Positions 13,441 to 25,205 of a DNA stretch of 64,000 nucleotides are shown here, piece after piece. The notes under the pieces are model-generated. The model saw only the letters and a program-made list of their open reading frames with translations. It did not search any database and had not been told where the DNA came from. The stretch comes from Spirodela intermedia (Eukaryota > Streptophyta > Magnoliopsida > Alismatales > Araceae): the NCBI GenBank assembly GCA_902729315.2, contig LR746269.1, forward strand, positions 4,232,001 to 4,296,000. Reading direction: 5' to 3'. Within the stretch, counting starts at the first letter, position 1, and each line of letters opens with the position of its first letter. Made by a program: the position numbers and the translations under genes.

Positions 13441-15264
13441 TAATTTTTTTTCATGAAAAGCTTTAAGGTTGGCTTTGTAAATTATCAAATACCCCCCACT
13501 ATACTCATTGCTAGTTCCTTAGTAATTTACTTTAAGTTTTCCTCAAATTGTCCTTTCATCTTTCAATCTTGAAATATGAAGACAAGAAGTGTTCAAGTAT
13601 TGATCACACCTTGGCATATGATCACAACTCATGGAAGTCTAATTCTATCATCTTGGTCAACCTCTTAGGAGTTTTTGGAAAGAGTCATGGGCAATAAAGG
13701 AGAATGAACATATTTATAAGTATGATACTATAGGCATGAAAAGATTCTCACCTTTCATGATGTGTCTAATCCTAACCCCCTCTAAATGGATATCTCTCTC
13801 TTTCATATATGGTGGCTACTTGGTGTTTAGGAATTCTCTTTAACCTTCCCTTTAAGGAAATCAGTGCAAAGACGTCTCCTCTTTGTGGTACAGAATAAAA
13901 GTGGATAAAAAGATGGAATATAAGAAAGGTGGATAAATAGAGACAATGGAGAGATAATACACTAATAAGATAGGTCATGGGCTGAAGAGCATGGTTTAAT
14001 ACAGTGGTAATGATAGGTTACATAATCAATGGCTAAGTTTTACTCATAATAGTTATGGTCCCAAATCAAGAAGCTTGAATCAAAAAAAGTTACATAGTGT
14101 CATTTGAGAACATGAAATAAGTAAAGAAAAGAGTTCCCCACTGATCTCTACACTTCAATGACTTTTTTCTTTCCTCTATTCTCCTCATTCTTTTCTTTTT
14201 TTTTTGATGAACAAAAATCTTAACGTATACATATACAACTTAGAAGAGGATGAGGAAATATTGAGAAAGATGAGTATGAAAAAGAATAAATGACACATGT
14301 AAAGAATAAGTGTTATTTGGGGTAACAATCATCATGAGTGGGTAAGAAAAATGAGTGGAAAGAGGGTGGCCTAATTGTGAAAATTTGAAGGGTAAATTTA
14401 GGTATTATAAAGGGATAAAATGGTATGGTTGGATAAGATATAGGGATTGAATATTGTATAGCGGATAGAAAATGTATGGATATCATTATGTACTTAAGAT
14501 TCAATGTCCTTCCACTATTCTAAAAAGAAAAATTTCGATCAATGAGAATCCATACACCAAGTAGGATCGACTGACATAAGGTAGGGGGTCTAAATTTCCT
14601 ATCACTCAATTCTCTCCAGTCCAAACTAATAGTAGTTCAACCTTTTGATTTCTCATATTTTTTTGATGCTCATTGGATATCTCACTCTTAAGAGGTCATC
14701 CACTATATAAAAATCCTCATAGTTGATCTAAGTCCCATGGTTGTGTCATTCTAAGTTGATCTCAATCCGCTACAATAGCCTAACTTCTATGCCCTAAATT
14801 CCAAGATGTCTAGGTGAATGAACTCACTAAGGTGGGGTTGATAACCCTTAAAAATATTTTTATGAGTATATACCCTCCACCTAGTAAAAAAATAATATGC
14901 ATTAGTCACATATAAAATTTTAAATTTTTTGCAGAAGATATGTAAATGACTCATACCCCCCACTTCATTTATACATGGTCCTCAATGCATGTGGAAAGAA
15001 TTAAGACAAGTAAAATTTTGCAAACTGAGGGTAGATACTTAATTTGCACGAATGGAGGTAGCCCTTCGTGACTTCTATGATCATCTCTCTCAGCAGCTCA
15101 AGATCATGGACATTTCAAGGCCATCCTACATAGAAAAGAAAATACAAACACAAAACAAAGCACACACGAAAGAAAAATACTAAAATAAAAATTAAAAAGA
15201 GAGTAACTACTAGGCTTGTGCAATGGAGTTAAGAGAGTCATTAGTTTCATGGAACGACTTATTA
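13441..15264 (-). mobile_element. 3' non-coding tail of gypsy element A
   Basis: Read on the minus strand this has the usual 3' end of a Tat/Athila-type gypsy element. A 'cattgaggaccatg' phrase near 14985 is followed by a purine tract with GGGGGG (14956-14961). Further on, 'ggaactagcaatgag' precedes a second GGGGGG tract (13492-13497) and then TTTGATAATTTAC, which may be the start of a 3' LTR. The same order (ggactagcaatga, G tract, TGATAA) is seen in element B near 18709-18740. All of pol is missing between the protease start at about 15270 and this tail. Confidence 0.55.
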
Positions 15265-16744
15265 AAATTAATTGAGATAAACTCCTAGATCTCGTCACTT
15301 TGTTGGGATCTAATTTAATAAAATCAAACTTATTGTTTTACACAATTGAAATCATTTATGTTTCTTCGCAGGAGTGCACAATCCTTTTAGAAATTTAGCG
15401 TAAGAAGGAATGTGCTGGATTGCATCTATCAAAGGAATACTAATGGTGACTTGCTTAAAAATTTCTAAATTTTTTGTATCAAAGGAATAATCTTGGGCTT
15501 ATTGTCCTTTAAAGCTTCAGGAAAAGGAATTGGAGGGCTGTATTTTTCCAGATTAGGATCTACTGTCTCCTTCTCTTTATCCTTACCTTTTGTCGAATTC
15601 ACATCTCGGGTTGTTATTGGTTCCTCTTGCTCATTCTCTGAATTTTCTGCACTCACAAAATAAGGATCAGATAAGATCTTCCCATTTCAAAGTTTGGAAA
15701 TAGCATTTAGTGTTTCTTTGCCCTGATCATGGCAATCAACTTGATTGACATGATGTTGACCCGAATAATTAATCAAATTCTGAGGATTAATAGATGACTG
15801 TATTGGAAATTGATGTACTTTTCTGTTGCTGTTGCCGATTTCTAGCTGCTTATCATTCCGCTTCTCGGATCCATTCAGATCAGACTGCTGTCTTCATTCA
15901 ATCTGCAATTTCATTCGTTCCATTTCTTGACGTAGCTTTTGCTGTTCTTGCAGCATCTGCTTTAGCAGCTCCTATGTAGACAAATCAAATCCACCTGGAT
16001 GTGACTATAAGTGATGATTCGAAGGAAAAATATCTTGATTTTGAAAATGCTGCCTTTGACATGACAAGTTCTGTGGAGGAACAAATGGCCCTGGCTGATG
16101 GACTGTTTCCTGATTTTTCCTTCAACCATTGGCTTGATTAGTGCCAAACTAGTTGTGTCTATAATTTACATTATAGTTATTGTTGGAGAATACATTTTGC
16201 CCATGTCCTTGCCAAATATTGTCCGAAATAAATTAGTCTGGTTTGAGTTGTCCATTGACTGCCATGATCTAGTCATATTTTGGACAGTCAACTTCTACAC
16301 GTTCATAGCTTGAACATAGTGCACATGTTGACATATCTTGCTCTTGGTTGGGAGGCTGCTGGACGAATCCATTTGCTGTGGATTTATTCATCAGTACTTG
16401 TACAGATTCAGTCAGTTTATCTACTTTATCAATAAGTAGTCAATTCTCTATATTTTTCACATCATGGATACCTCTTTTTCTAAATCTTGAAGTTCTACCA
16501 TTCTGGTTTAAAGCATAGCGATGTGCACTATTTTTTGACAATGTTTCAATAAGATCAATAGCTTCATCTCCATATTTGTTCATAAAAGTATCACCTGAGG
16601 CAGCATCAATCATGTGCCTATCTCTCTCATTCAAACCTTCATAAAAAATCTACACAAGTTGCCAATTTTGTATCCCATGATGTGGACACTGGCAGATGTA
16701 ATCCCTAACTCTCTCCCATGCCTCATAAAAAGATTCTTGAGGCC
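15265..16744 (-). pseudogene. Gypsy element A gag, 3' half, to protease start
   Basis: Decayed gag polyprotein of a Ty3/gypsy (Tat/Athila-like) element, minus strand. Recognisable pieces are FYEAWERVRDY and CQCPHHG (about 16660-16735), YEGLNERDRHMIDAASG with NKYGDEAIDLIETL (16550-16650), and the acidic linker followed by PPIPFPEALKD (15470-15660) leading into IPSYAKFLKGLC (about 15380-15420). It has several stops and frameshifts and ends at about 15270, before the protease active site. The upstream half continues at 25206, on the far side of element B: the last codon before B and the first after it are contiguous in frame once one copy of the aggcc duplication is removed. Confidence 0.85.
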
Positions 16745-18709
16745 TGATCGCTCAAAAATGTCATAAATTAAGAAGTGTCAATAAATAAAATTAATAATTT
16801 TTGGATGTCTTCCTAATGATACTAATGAGTATAATTTAAGAAGTATCTGAGTTGAACCATAAGGAGTTGTCTAAACTAAGGTGGGATTTAACTTCTACTC
16901 AAGATTGAATTTTTGATGAAGAATGAGATGAAGAGATAGAAGAGAATTGACTTAAACACTTTAAAGGGGGAATAGATGAATCTTCTTTTGATGATTTTTC
17001 AGGCATCAAGAGAAGGGAAATCAGGTGAGAAGCAAATTGTGAAATTTGGGATGATTGTAAATTTCTTAACCCTAATGTGCATAAATAAAAACTCTAATCT
17101 TCTTAGATCATTCTATGTCACCTAGGAGATTAATAGAATGACTAAAGTAGATTAATTTACTCCTAAATTACTTCCTAACCTCTCCTTATGTCTCTATACT
17201 TCTAATGAATGCTCAACTTTGATGAATCAAAGGAGCAAACATACATAGAAGGAGAAGGATCAAAAGAAGGATCTAAAGTATCCTAAATCTACCCTACCTT
17301 GTTCACTCTTAGAAATGTGATAAATCTTGATAAATCAAGAGATCCACATACATCAAGAGAAGCAAGAGAAGGGTAGAAGGGTTGGATTCTATCCTATGAT
17401 CAACCTAGTGTCACTCTAGAGATCAAAGAATCAAATCCCTACTTACTCTTCAACCGGATCAACTCTTTCTCACCAAGAGGGTCTCAAGAAGAAGAGAAGT
17501 CAATAAGAAAATAAAACTCATTTATTCAAAATAAAATGTAATACATAAAGAAAACCAAATACATGAAAGATGCCTTCTGTTGTTTGGAGTGCTCAAATGG
17601 ATCCCTTGGAGTTCCTAGATTGGCTCAAGGAGTGAAGTTCTTGGAGATCTCCTCTCTCCCTCTTGGGCACCCCTCTCCTATGAACGGAATGCCTTCTCTC
17701 TCCTCTTGATGGCTCTTTATTCTCCCCTTGGTCGTGCCCATTCTCATCCCTTGGATCATGGTGGAGAGTGCATAGCCCTTGGATTAGATTTCTCTCTCCA
17801 AAGGCAGCCTAAGGGACGTGGACGGCTACTAGGATGTCTCCCCACCTTCCCTCACCTTAGGACTTATCTCAGCCCTTGGATTGGGCTGATTGAGGGGCTG
17901 AGATAGTCCCAAGGGTTGTTTAATGAGGCAAGGGGCATGGCTGATCAGATGGTGCCACATACCCCTCCCTCTAATTAAGGAAGAAATGAACTGCCCACCT
18001 TAAGTGGGAAGTTTCCTTAATTTGAGGGGAGAGAAAACGCCTCCTTCTTGTTGGGCCTCCTCCTTAATTAATGTGGGCTGTCCAGCCGGCCCATGGGCCT
18101 GCATGACCTGAAACATAATATTAAAATAAAGCCTATTACCCGTTTAACAAATAGATATAATAAATTAGGCATAACGGAGAAATCAACATGGTAAATCTAA
18201 ACTCATTTATACATGAGTTGACTTTCGAGCTTAAGAGATGCATAATAAATCATAAACATTATATGGATTATGTTTTTTAATGTAAATAATAATGAGTCAA
18301 AGCACTGATATTAATTCCGATTTAATAGAAAATTTCAGAAAAATAGAAAAACCTTTAGAAGATTCACTTAAACTTGAAATAAATCTTATAATACTCAGAA
18401 AAATTCAAAAAAATCTCTTAAATTCAAGAAATTAATTTGATCACATTAAATCATTATAAAATATTCAATTCATAATTTAGACATCAAATGATATTTTCTT
18501 TATAATTATTATTCAAGTGAATGATATAAATAAATAAATACATGTACTATAGAAAATATGAAAAATTTACAAAATTAAGCATGTATTTAGAAAATTTATC
18601 ATAAATTATGCTTCACTTATTTTATGTATAGTTAAATATAATTTTGCATAAAATTAAGCATTAATTGTCCAAATTATGTCATACTTAACATACAGAATTT
18701 GTGTTATCA
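16745..18709 (-). repeat. 3' LTR of element B
   Basis: A 1965-bp LTR. On the minus strand it starts TGATAACACAAATTC (18709 downward) directly after a G tract (18711-18716), and it ends TTGAGCGATCA (16745). The terminal segment 18514-18709 matches the 198-bp remnant at 25008-25205 with few differences, which identifies the two as a pair. A GC-richer middle part (17580-18110) is probably the promoter and transcribed-leader area. Plus-strand open frames within it (such as 17706-17906) are not gene-like. Confidence 0.85.
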
Positions 18710-20204
18710 CACCCCCCAACTTGAATCATTGCTAGTCCCTAAGTAATGGACATATAAATTATATCTTAAGACCACAAAATGATTCAAATAGTCATGGGTT
18801 AAACATCTATTAGAGATGATATGAATGATCCCTCTCAAATGATTCTAAGGTCTATGCTAAGGACACGCAAATAAACTTGGTGCCCTAAGCACACTAAATT
18901 TCAGAGATGATATGAATGATCCCTCAGTGTCAAAGTATTTTCCAAAGTATATACTTCAAAACACTTTTATGAACCTAAGCACACTTCTCATTGCTCTACA
19001 TAATAGTAAGCATACTAAATAAGTAAGAAAAATTCACCTCATCATAATACATGGAGCTTCTACACAAGGAGTAGGAGTTCAAGAACAAGAAGAAGAAGAT
19101 CGGCAGCAATTGTCTAAAATGCACAATGAGTTTTGCCAAACCTATTATTCTCCATAATTTTAGTATCTTGTGAAGCATACTTTTACTTGATATATTCTTT
19201 GCAAAGTATGCTTGGTTTTATTGAGGACAATAAAACGAGTAAGCTGGGGGGTGAGAGATTTAGAAAAAAGAACATGGGTTGATCATAAAGGAGTGAAATT
19301 GAATAACCACTTAATGTTCTAAATTCTATGTTGAGCTAAGGGTTTAAGTATGGATCTCAAGGAGTGAATTGGATCTAAGCATGCATCTCAAGCTCATAGC
19401 ACATGCTTTCTCAAACCCTCTTTGATTCTTACAACTTCTCAACCTACTCATTCATCTCACTTGAGTTAGTTTTGATTAAGCTTGACATGAAAATCATTTT
19501 TTTAACATGTAATAGAGCTTGTGTCATCCTTTTTGGCAAATAATATTTATGACAGAGTGAAGCCCCCTAAGCCATAGAGGGATACAAAACCTCTTTAGGG
19601 AACTAAGCTACTTGTCTATTTTAGGCAACACATGGGAAGGATAAATGCCACCTTTATTTAAAAAAAAAAAAAAAACCAAAGTGCAAAGTAAAGAGTGAAT
19701 TTGAAGAAATGCACAGGGAGTACGCTATGAGACATCAAGGTATCTCTCTCATTGTGAGTATTGAAGAGAAACACTTTGCTTAAGAATGATGCAAAAGGGT
19801 AGAATCTGAAGAACACACAGGGAGTGTGTTGTGAGACACCAGGGCATTTCTCTCGTCGTAAGTATTCAGGAAGAACTCCCAACATCTATATACTTGTAGA
19901 AGAAAAATATCCTCCCATGTGTTATAGCCACTATACTAATAGACTAAGTAGACAAGGGTGACACATTCTCTACTACATGCGTCATTCTTAATAGTGCAAG
20001 GTGGACATCAATCCTTTGAGGATTGTACTAACTAGTTATATCATCTGCAATCATCTTAGTCTAGTGAGAAGCTCATCTAACTGGTCATCTTCTTTACAAA
20101 AAAAATAAAATAATACATAAAAGTAGAAAAGAAAAATAACAATTGCAAATGATTGGGTTGCTTCCCAACAAGCGCTAAGTTTAACGTCGTCAGCCAAATG
20201 TCAA
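18710..20204 (-). mobile_element. 3' tail of element B with mixed-orientation pieces
   Basis: Non-coding tail between integrase and LTR. On the minus strand, the phrase for 'cgcttgttgggaagcaacc' near 20155-20180 is the conserved motif just after pol in this group. The tract GGGGGG at 18711-18716 is the likely polypurine primer. A direct repeat of about 75 bp ('gatatgaatgatccctc') occurs at 18810-18935. On the plus strand, 'gaggacaataaaacgagtaag' with GGGGGG (19230-19240) is the same kind of tail in opposite orientation. It is followed by a roughly 105-bp imperfect tandem pair at 19695-19885 ('gcacagggagt...gtgagac...catcaaggta'), which suggests a nested inverted fragment. Confidence 0.6.
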
Positions 20205-21294
20205 TGAACTCATGGATCCTGCAAATAAATCTCTTGAGACTCATGAATGGTATGCTGCAAATAAGGTTTAAGTCTATAACAATTGACCTCAAATGTATGA
20301 TCATTCTTGGGATCTTTAATCAAGACTACTCCATGATCATATGTTTCCACTACAATGTAAGGACCTGTCTATCTAGACTTAAGCTTTCTTGGAAATAAGC
20401 ATAGCCTTGAATTGTAAAGCCAAACTTTTTGTTTCGGCTGAATTTGCCTTCGAACAATGTGTTTGTCATGAAAAGCTTTTGTTTTGGCTTTGTATATCTT
20501 CGAACTCTCATAGGCTTCATTGCGGAGTTCTTCTAACTCATTCAGTTGCAACATTCAATGCTTTCTTGCTTGTGTAAGGTTCATGTTGAGTTGTTTAATT
20601 GCCCAATATGCCTTGTGCTCTATCTCTACAGGCAAATGACAAGGTTTGCTAAAAATTAGACGATATGGTGACATACCTATGGGTGTCTTATAAGTAGTTC
20701 TATAAGCCCACAATGCGTCATTCAACCTCTCAACCCAATCCTTGCTATTTTGCTTGACAATCTTTTGAAGTATCTTCTTAATTTCACGATTGCTCACTTC
20801 AGTTTGCCCATTGTTTGTAGATAATTCGTGAAGCGTTGATTCATGAAATGTGATCCTCCATCATTGATGATTGCTCGCGGACATCCAAATCTAGAAAAAG
20901 TGTTAGTATTCTTACTTGAAAAATGTCTACCGCAATCTGTGGCATGGCAAAAATCTAAAATACTTTGTTGCTGACCATCAAGAACACATCTTCTCAAGAT
21001 TTAATCTGGCCCAAGAATATAGTGTTCATGATGCAGGACCAAAGAGAAATTTCAATACTGAATAGAAGGTTAGGATTTAAGATTGCCCTTGGTTAAGTTA
21101 GGGAGGATTATGATTTGAATAATCCCACTTATGTTAGAAGAATTCGGATCATAATTACTTGAGGAGAACCACACTTTCAAGGATAACTGATAAAAGGCAC
21201 AAATAAAAAGAATATGACAATAAATAAAAGGGAGGAGAGAGGAAAGGGGTGGAATGAGAGGGCATCGGCAGAAGAGAGAGAGAGAGAAAGGAAT

Positions 21295-21550
21295 GGGGGG
21301 CACGTTGCGACGGCGGGTGAGAAGGAGAGAGAGAAGATGAGGGGTACGTGGCGACGGCGGGAGAGGAAGGAGGAGAGAGAAAATGAGGGGTATGTGGCGA
21401 CGGCGGGAGAGGAAGAGGGAGAGAGAAAATGAGGGGTATGTGGCGACGGCGGGAGAGGAAGAGGGAGAGAGAAAATGAGGGGTACGTGGTGACGGTGGGA
21501 GAGGAAGAAGGAGAGAGAAAATGAAGGGTACGTGGCGACGGGGGGAGAGA
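21295..21550. repeat. 46-bp minisatellite in R2 copy 1
   Basis: About five tandem copies of a purine-rich unit near 46 bp, with the core 'gaggggtatgtggcgacggc' followed by 'gggagaggaagagggagag'. The two middle copies are almost identical. R2 copy 2 has a related block of only two units (29110-29190), and copy 3 (55970-57025) lacks it, so the array expanded within individual LTR copies. The high-purine composition leaves long frames without stops on both strands. Confidence 0.85.
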
Positions 21551-21689
21551 GATGAAGAGGATTTTGGCGGGCGAAAGAGAGAGAGAAAAGACGGGGAAAC
21601 GTGGCGACGGCGGGAGAGAGAAGAACGAGGGTTACGGCTGGGGAGAGAGAGATGAAGTGGCGGTGACGGGGTGGACGGCAAGGAGCCGG

Positions 21690-22030
21690 AGTGGCGGCGA
21701 CGGGCGGATGGCGAGGAGGCGGGACGGCAACGGAGCAGACGGCAAGGAGGCGGGACGACGGGAATGGGGCGGACGGCAAGGAGGCGGGACGACGGTAATG
21801 GGGCGGACGGCAAGGAGGCGGGATGACGGCAATGGGGCGGACGGCAAGGAGGCGGGATGACGGCAATGGGGCGGACGGCGAGGAGGCAGGACGACGGCAA
21901 TGGGGCGGACGGCGAGGAGGCGGGACGACGGCAATGGGGAGGACGGCGAGGAGGCGGGACGACGGCAATGGGGGCAGCCGACGAGGAGACGGGACGACGG
22001 CAATGGGAGGACGGCGAGGAGGCGGGTCGA
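21690..22030. repeat. 34-bp GC-rich minisatellite in R2 copy 1
   Basis: Around nine tandem copies of a 34-bp unit, 'gcggacggcgaggaggcggg' plus 'acgacggcaatggg', with small changes such as aag/gag. Because 34 is not a multiple of three, successive units rotate through the reading frames, which produces overlapping long open frames on both strands (for example 21070-21900, 21177-21968 and 21632-22003 minus) with arginine/alanine- or proline/serine-rich translations. These are repeat artefacts rather than genes. Confidence 0.88.
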
Positions 22031-22838
22031 CGGAGAGAGGGTGGCTGGCGATAAAGGGAGTGGCAGCGATGGGGTAGCGAGGACGACGTGAAGTGGAAGA
22101 GAAGGAGGTCCCCCTAATCCAGGAGGGCGAGAAGAAGAGGGGAAGCCCCTAATCCAAGAGGCGATGACAGTAGGAGAGGAACCCGCAGTCCAAGGGGTGA
22201 GCCGGGGAAGGAGATGACCCTCAAATACAAGAAGGTAAGATAAACTTTGATTAATTCCGTATAATCACTTCCTTAAACACAAGAGAGTCTGTGCATTTAT
22301 AGAGAGAATGAGAGAGAAGGGGTGACGGAGACACCCTTTCCCAAGAGGTTATATGTGGCGCCTGTTGGTTGAAAACGACCCCCCGTTTAAGGAGAGGACA
22401 GACGTGAGGATGACATGGCATCCTCTCCACATTCTTCTTCTTCTTCTTCTTCTTGGGCCATCCTTTGTGGATGGATCCTCTTGCTTGCTGGTAGGGACCC
22501 ATTGGCCTTGGATCCAATATTTCATGTTGGATCCAATAGAGGAGGAAGGTGCCGATTGACTTGGAGATGAATTCGTCGAGGTGGAAGAACCCTAATTTTG
22601 GCACTTCTTCTTGAAAGGGCTGACCTCAAAGGTTGAGCCTTTGATTGACTATTCTCTGCTGACTTGAGTTGATTTTCATGAGTGGAGGATTCTTCATTAG
22701 GTCTTGTGATCCCATCAGTTCAGAGTCATTCGAAAAGTAAGATCGAACCTTGTGAAAGAATCGATTCTTCTCATCCTTATTCCACCAAGATGGAATTTCT
22801 CCTGAAACTAAATAATTCACTATATGTGTGAAATTTGC

Positions 22839-23229
22839 TAGTCCCTAGCAATAAGCAAAAGACTTACAAAGTTAAAACTATTTATTAATTCTTTTACATG
22901 AATCATTTATTTTTTTATTTTTCCACTAGAGATGTCATTCAAATAAATGCTCAGATGTTCATGTGATTCAAAATAGTTTCCTACAAGATCAAAAATAAAA
23001 AATGTTTCCATATCCAAATAAATTATTTCAAAAAACATTTATCTTAACTTTTATTCTCCTCAATGCATGAAAATTCAACATATTTCATTTTCAAAAATCA
23101 CTAATTAAATGATCAGAAGTTTTCTCAAGTTTTCAAATTATCTTCAACCTTCTCTTTTAGATTCATGCACCTAAATAGCGTATTGTATTTGTCTCTTCTA
23201 GATTCGTGCACTTCATGATTATAGGAATC
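22839..23229 (-). mobile_element. Gypsy tail fragment next to element B integrase
   Basis: Begins with the reverse complement of the 'ggactagcaa' phrase, which elsewhere precedes the polypurine tract of these elements (compare 13500-13520 and 18725-18745), and continues as AT-rich sequence with no domain. It joins the integrase of B abruptly at about 22838. It is probably a piece of another element's 3' tail brought in by rearrangement. Confidence 0.4.
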
Positions 23230-24610
23230 AATCAACTCATAATATGAATTCTCAATCATTTCCTAGATCTAACCATACATTTAGACCTCTTCATCAACCA
23301 CAATATAATGCTAAGCCTTCTTTTCAGCAAAATACTCAAAATTCCAACAAGGTACTCATCAGCCACCAGCTCAAAATTTCATCCCTTCTTCCTCAAGTTC
23401 AGTCATCAATTTCAACTCACAATATCTTAATTCATATCAAAATCAATTTGATATGAATTTAAATTCGATACAAGAGTTTATTCGACAAATGATGCAGCAA
23501 TTTCAAGAAAAAAATATATTTATGATGAAGATGATAAAGCAAAATTAGGCAAGAAAATCAGCAAACAACCCTTAGGCTAGAAAAAGAGGTAAGTAAACTA
23601 GCCTTGGCCCACTCAAAACATGAAACAGATCATCTTCCTATTCAACTCATCATAAACCCACGAAATCAACTTTTTAATAGCCATGAACCATTTACATCTC
23701 AAGGTTTTGAAAACGTAGAAGTGGTGACCACTTTGAAGAGTGGAGAGCAACTTAAAGATCCATATGCACTAAATTTTTTAGAAAAGCAGGTTCATGATGA
23801 TGAAGTACTGAATGATGAAGATAATGACCATAATAGTTTATTTTCTGATGATGAGAATTTAGAAGAAGAAAAACAAGAATCAAAAGAAGAAAAATCAGAA
23901 GTACCACCTATTCCTATTTTATCATAGCAAGATGAACTTAGAAAAACAATCCCCTTTCCTAAGGGATTGGAATCAAAATTGAGGAAAAGAGCTGAACCTA
24001 ATGAAGAGCTTATAGAAATATTTAAACAAGTTCAGATCTCTATTCCTTTGATAAATGTAATCAAACATATACCTACATATGCAAAAAAATTAAAAAAATT
24101 ATGCACATCTCGTAGGTCACCTCGGAAGATATCTTTATCTGAAGAGGCTAGTGCCATTATTTCTCATTCTTTGCCTAAGAAATGTAAGGATCTAGGAGCA
24201 CCTATTATCAGATGTAAAGTGGGTGAAACTACATTTAGAAATGTGCTCTTAGATTTGGGAGCAAGTATTAATTTATTACTTTTGGCTCTTTTTGAAAATT
24301 TAAAACTAGGAGAACTAAAACCAACTTTAGTGGAACTTCAGCTAGCTGATAGATCCATTAAAACACCCAAGGGTCTCCTAGAAGATTAGATCATCAATGT
24401 TAAAGGTTATAAATTTCTAGTGGATTTTTTGATTTTAGATATTCTTATTTTAGATAATCTTACTCATGCACCAATCATCTTAGGACGCCCATTTCTTGCT
24501 ACAGCCAAGGCAAATATTGATTGCAAAAATGAAATTATAAATATGAAATATGAAGGTCAAAATGTCTCTTTAAATATTTTTAAATTTCCAAGATTTTTAA
24601 AAAAGGAACT
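23230..24610 (+). pseudogene. Gypsy gag C-terminus and first retropepsin-like domain
   Basis: Plus-strand gag-protease remnant, opposite to element B. 23244-23540 is rich in N, Q, P and S, as in the gag tail (NSQSFPRSNHTFRPLHQPQY). 23604-23930 is the acidic linker ending in PPIPILS. 23967-24390 has IEIFKQVQISIPLINVIKHI, then the protease with LLDLGASINLL (about 24247-24280, catalytic D in D-L-G-A-S) and LQLADRSIKTPKG, then an in-frame stop near 24387. ILGRPFLATAKANID follows at 24480-24525. The aspartic protease would cleave the Gag-Pol polyprotein. Stops at 23926 and 24387 make this copy inactive. Confidence 0.85.
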
Positions 24611-25007
24611 TCTTTGATTAGTTGTGACATTGGGAATATTCCATTTCATAATGTCTTGTTAGACCCTGGTTCTAGTGTGAACCTTTTACCATTGGCAGTC
24701 ATTGACAAATATGATTTAGGTGAACTTAAACCTGCCTCTTTTATTTTACAATTGGTAGATAGATCCGGGAAGGCAGCAAAAGGTAAGATTGATGATGTGA
24801 TTATTAAGGTGGAAGGCCATTATTTTCCTGTTGACTTTTTGATCTTAGATATAAAGATACCTATAGATTTTAGTCAAACATCTATCATTTTAGGAAGACC
24901 TTTCCTATGCACAGCTAAGGCTAACATGGATTTTGACACATGTATGCTGATGATTAAGAATGGAGAACAAATAATCCCATTACGAATGTTTCGGTCATTA
25001 AAGTATC
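24611..25007 (+). pseudogene. Second tandem retropepsin-like domain
   Basis: Directly after the first protease copy, a second one is open from about 24614: CDIGNIPFHNVLLDPGSSVN (catalytic D in D-P-G-S-S, about 24660), LQLVDRSGKAAKGKIDDVII, and SIILGRPFLCTAKANMD (about 24880-24930), with a frame running to 25027. It differs from the first copy at many positions, so it is not a recent duplication. It is either an old tandem duplication or a splice of two elements. It fuses at a short shared 'caagtgaat' to the truncated LTR of element B near 25008. Confidence 0.8.
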
Positions 25008-25205
25008 CAAGTGAATCATATAAATAAATAAATACACGTACTATAGAAAATACGAAAAAATCGCAAAATTAAGCCTATATTTAGAACATTTATCATAAGT
25101 TATGCTTCACTTATTTTATGTATAGTTAAATGTAATTTTGCATAAAATTATGCATTAATTGTCCAAATTATGTCATACTTAACATACAGAATTCATATGT
25201 TATCA
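25008..25205 (-). repeat. 5' LTR remnant of element B
   Basis: 198 bp matching 18514-18709. On the minus strand it is the first part of the LTR (TGATAACATATGAATTC...). The rest of the LTR has been lost at a junction with the protease fragment, where both partners contain 'caagtgaat', a microhomology typical of end-joining. The following 5 bases (aggcc, 25206-25210) are the target duplication shared with 16740-16744. Confidence 0.85.

Larger units (their letters stand above)
21029..22717 (-). mobile_element. R2 solo LTR copy 1
   Basis: Solo LTR of family R2, 1689 bp, flanked by an exact duplication, gttca at 21024-21028 and at 22718-22722. On the minus strand it starts TGATGGGATCAC and ends with GGTCCTGCATCA. 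It has a TATA box (CTCTATAAATGC, minus strand, about 22290-22303) that sets the transcribed direction, and a CTT/GAA trinucleotide tract near 22430-22455. The body is strikingly GC-rich because of two minisatellites (see separate entries). It sits inside the integrase of element B. Confidence 0.9.
20205..22838 (-). pseudogene. Element B integrase, broken, split by R2 LTR
   Basis: Ty3/gypsy integrase, which would join element cDNA into the genome. It reads from 22838 downward. The N-terminal part has INYLVSGEIPSWW-like sequence (22760-22838); the zinc-binding region has QSILDFCHATDCGRHF (20920-20990); the catalytic core has [12 protein letters not shown] (20840-20890); the later core has [10 protein letters not shown] and [19 protein letters not shown] (20640-20800); the C-terminal part has [13 protein letters not shown] and FHDKHIVRR (20450-20545), ending near 20205. 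It is non-functional. The R2 LTR at 21029-22717 cuts the zinc-binding region, and the stretch between [10 protein letters not shown] and TNNGQTEV (about 20810-20830) has lost roughly 15 residues with a frame change, removing the YHPQ-type motif. In-frame stops are also present. Confidence 0.88.
16745..25205 (-). mobile_element. Gypsy element B, inserted into gag of element A
   Basis: An 8461-bp insertion bounded by a perfect 5-bp target duplication, aggcc at 16740-16744 and at 25206-25210, with TG...CA outer ends. It contains a full-length 3' LTR (16745-18709), a 3' tail, an integrase remnant on the minus strand (20205-22838), an embedded R2 solo LTR (21029-22717), an oppositely oriented gag-protease segment (23230-25007), and only 198 bp of the 5' LTR (25008-25205). 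The matching ends and duplication show that the ends come from one insertion. The plus-strand gag-protease and the lost 5' LTR body show later rearrangement. Confidence 0.88.

Noticed and set aside
21070-22003. Long overlapping open frames of up to 276 codons on both strands
   Set aside because: They coincide with tandem 34- and 46-bp GC-rich units inside an R2 LTR. Translations are low-complexity and the frame follows repeat phase. R2 copy 3 has none of them.
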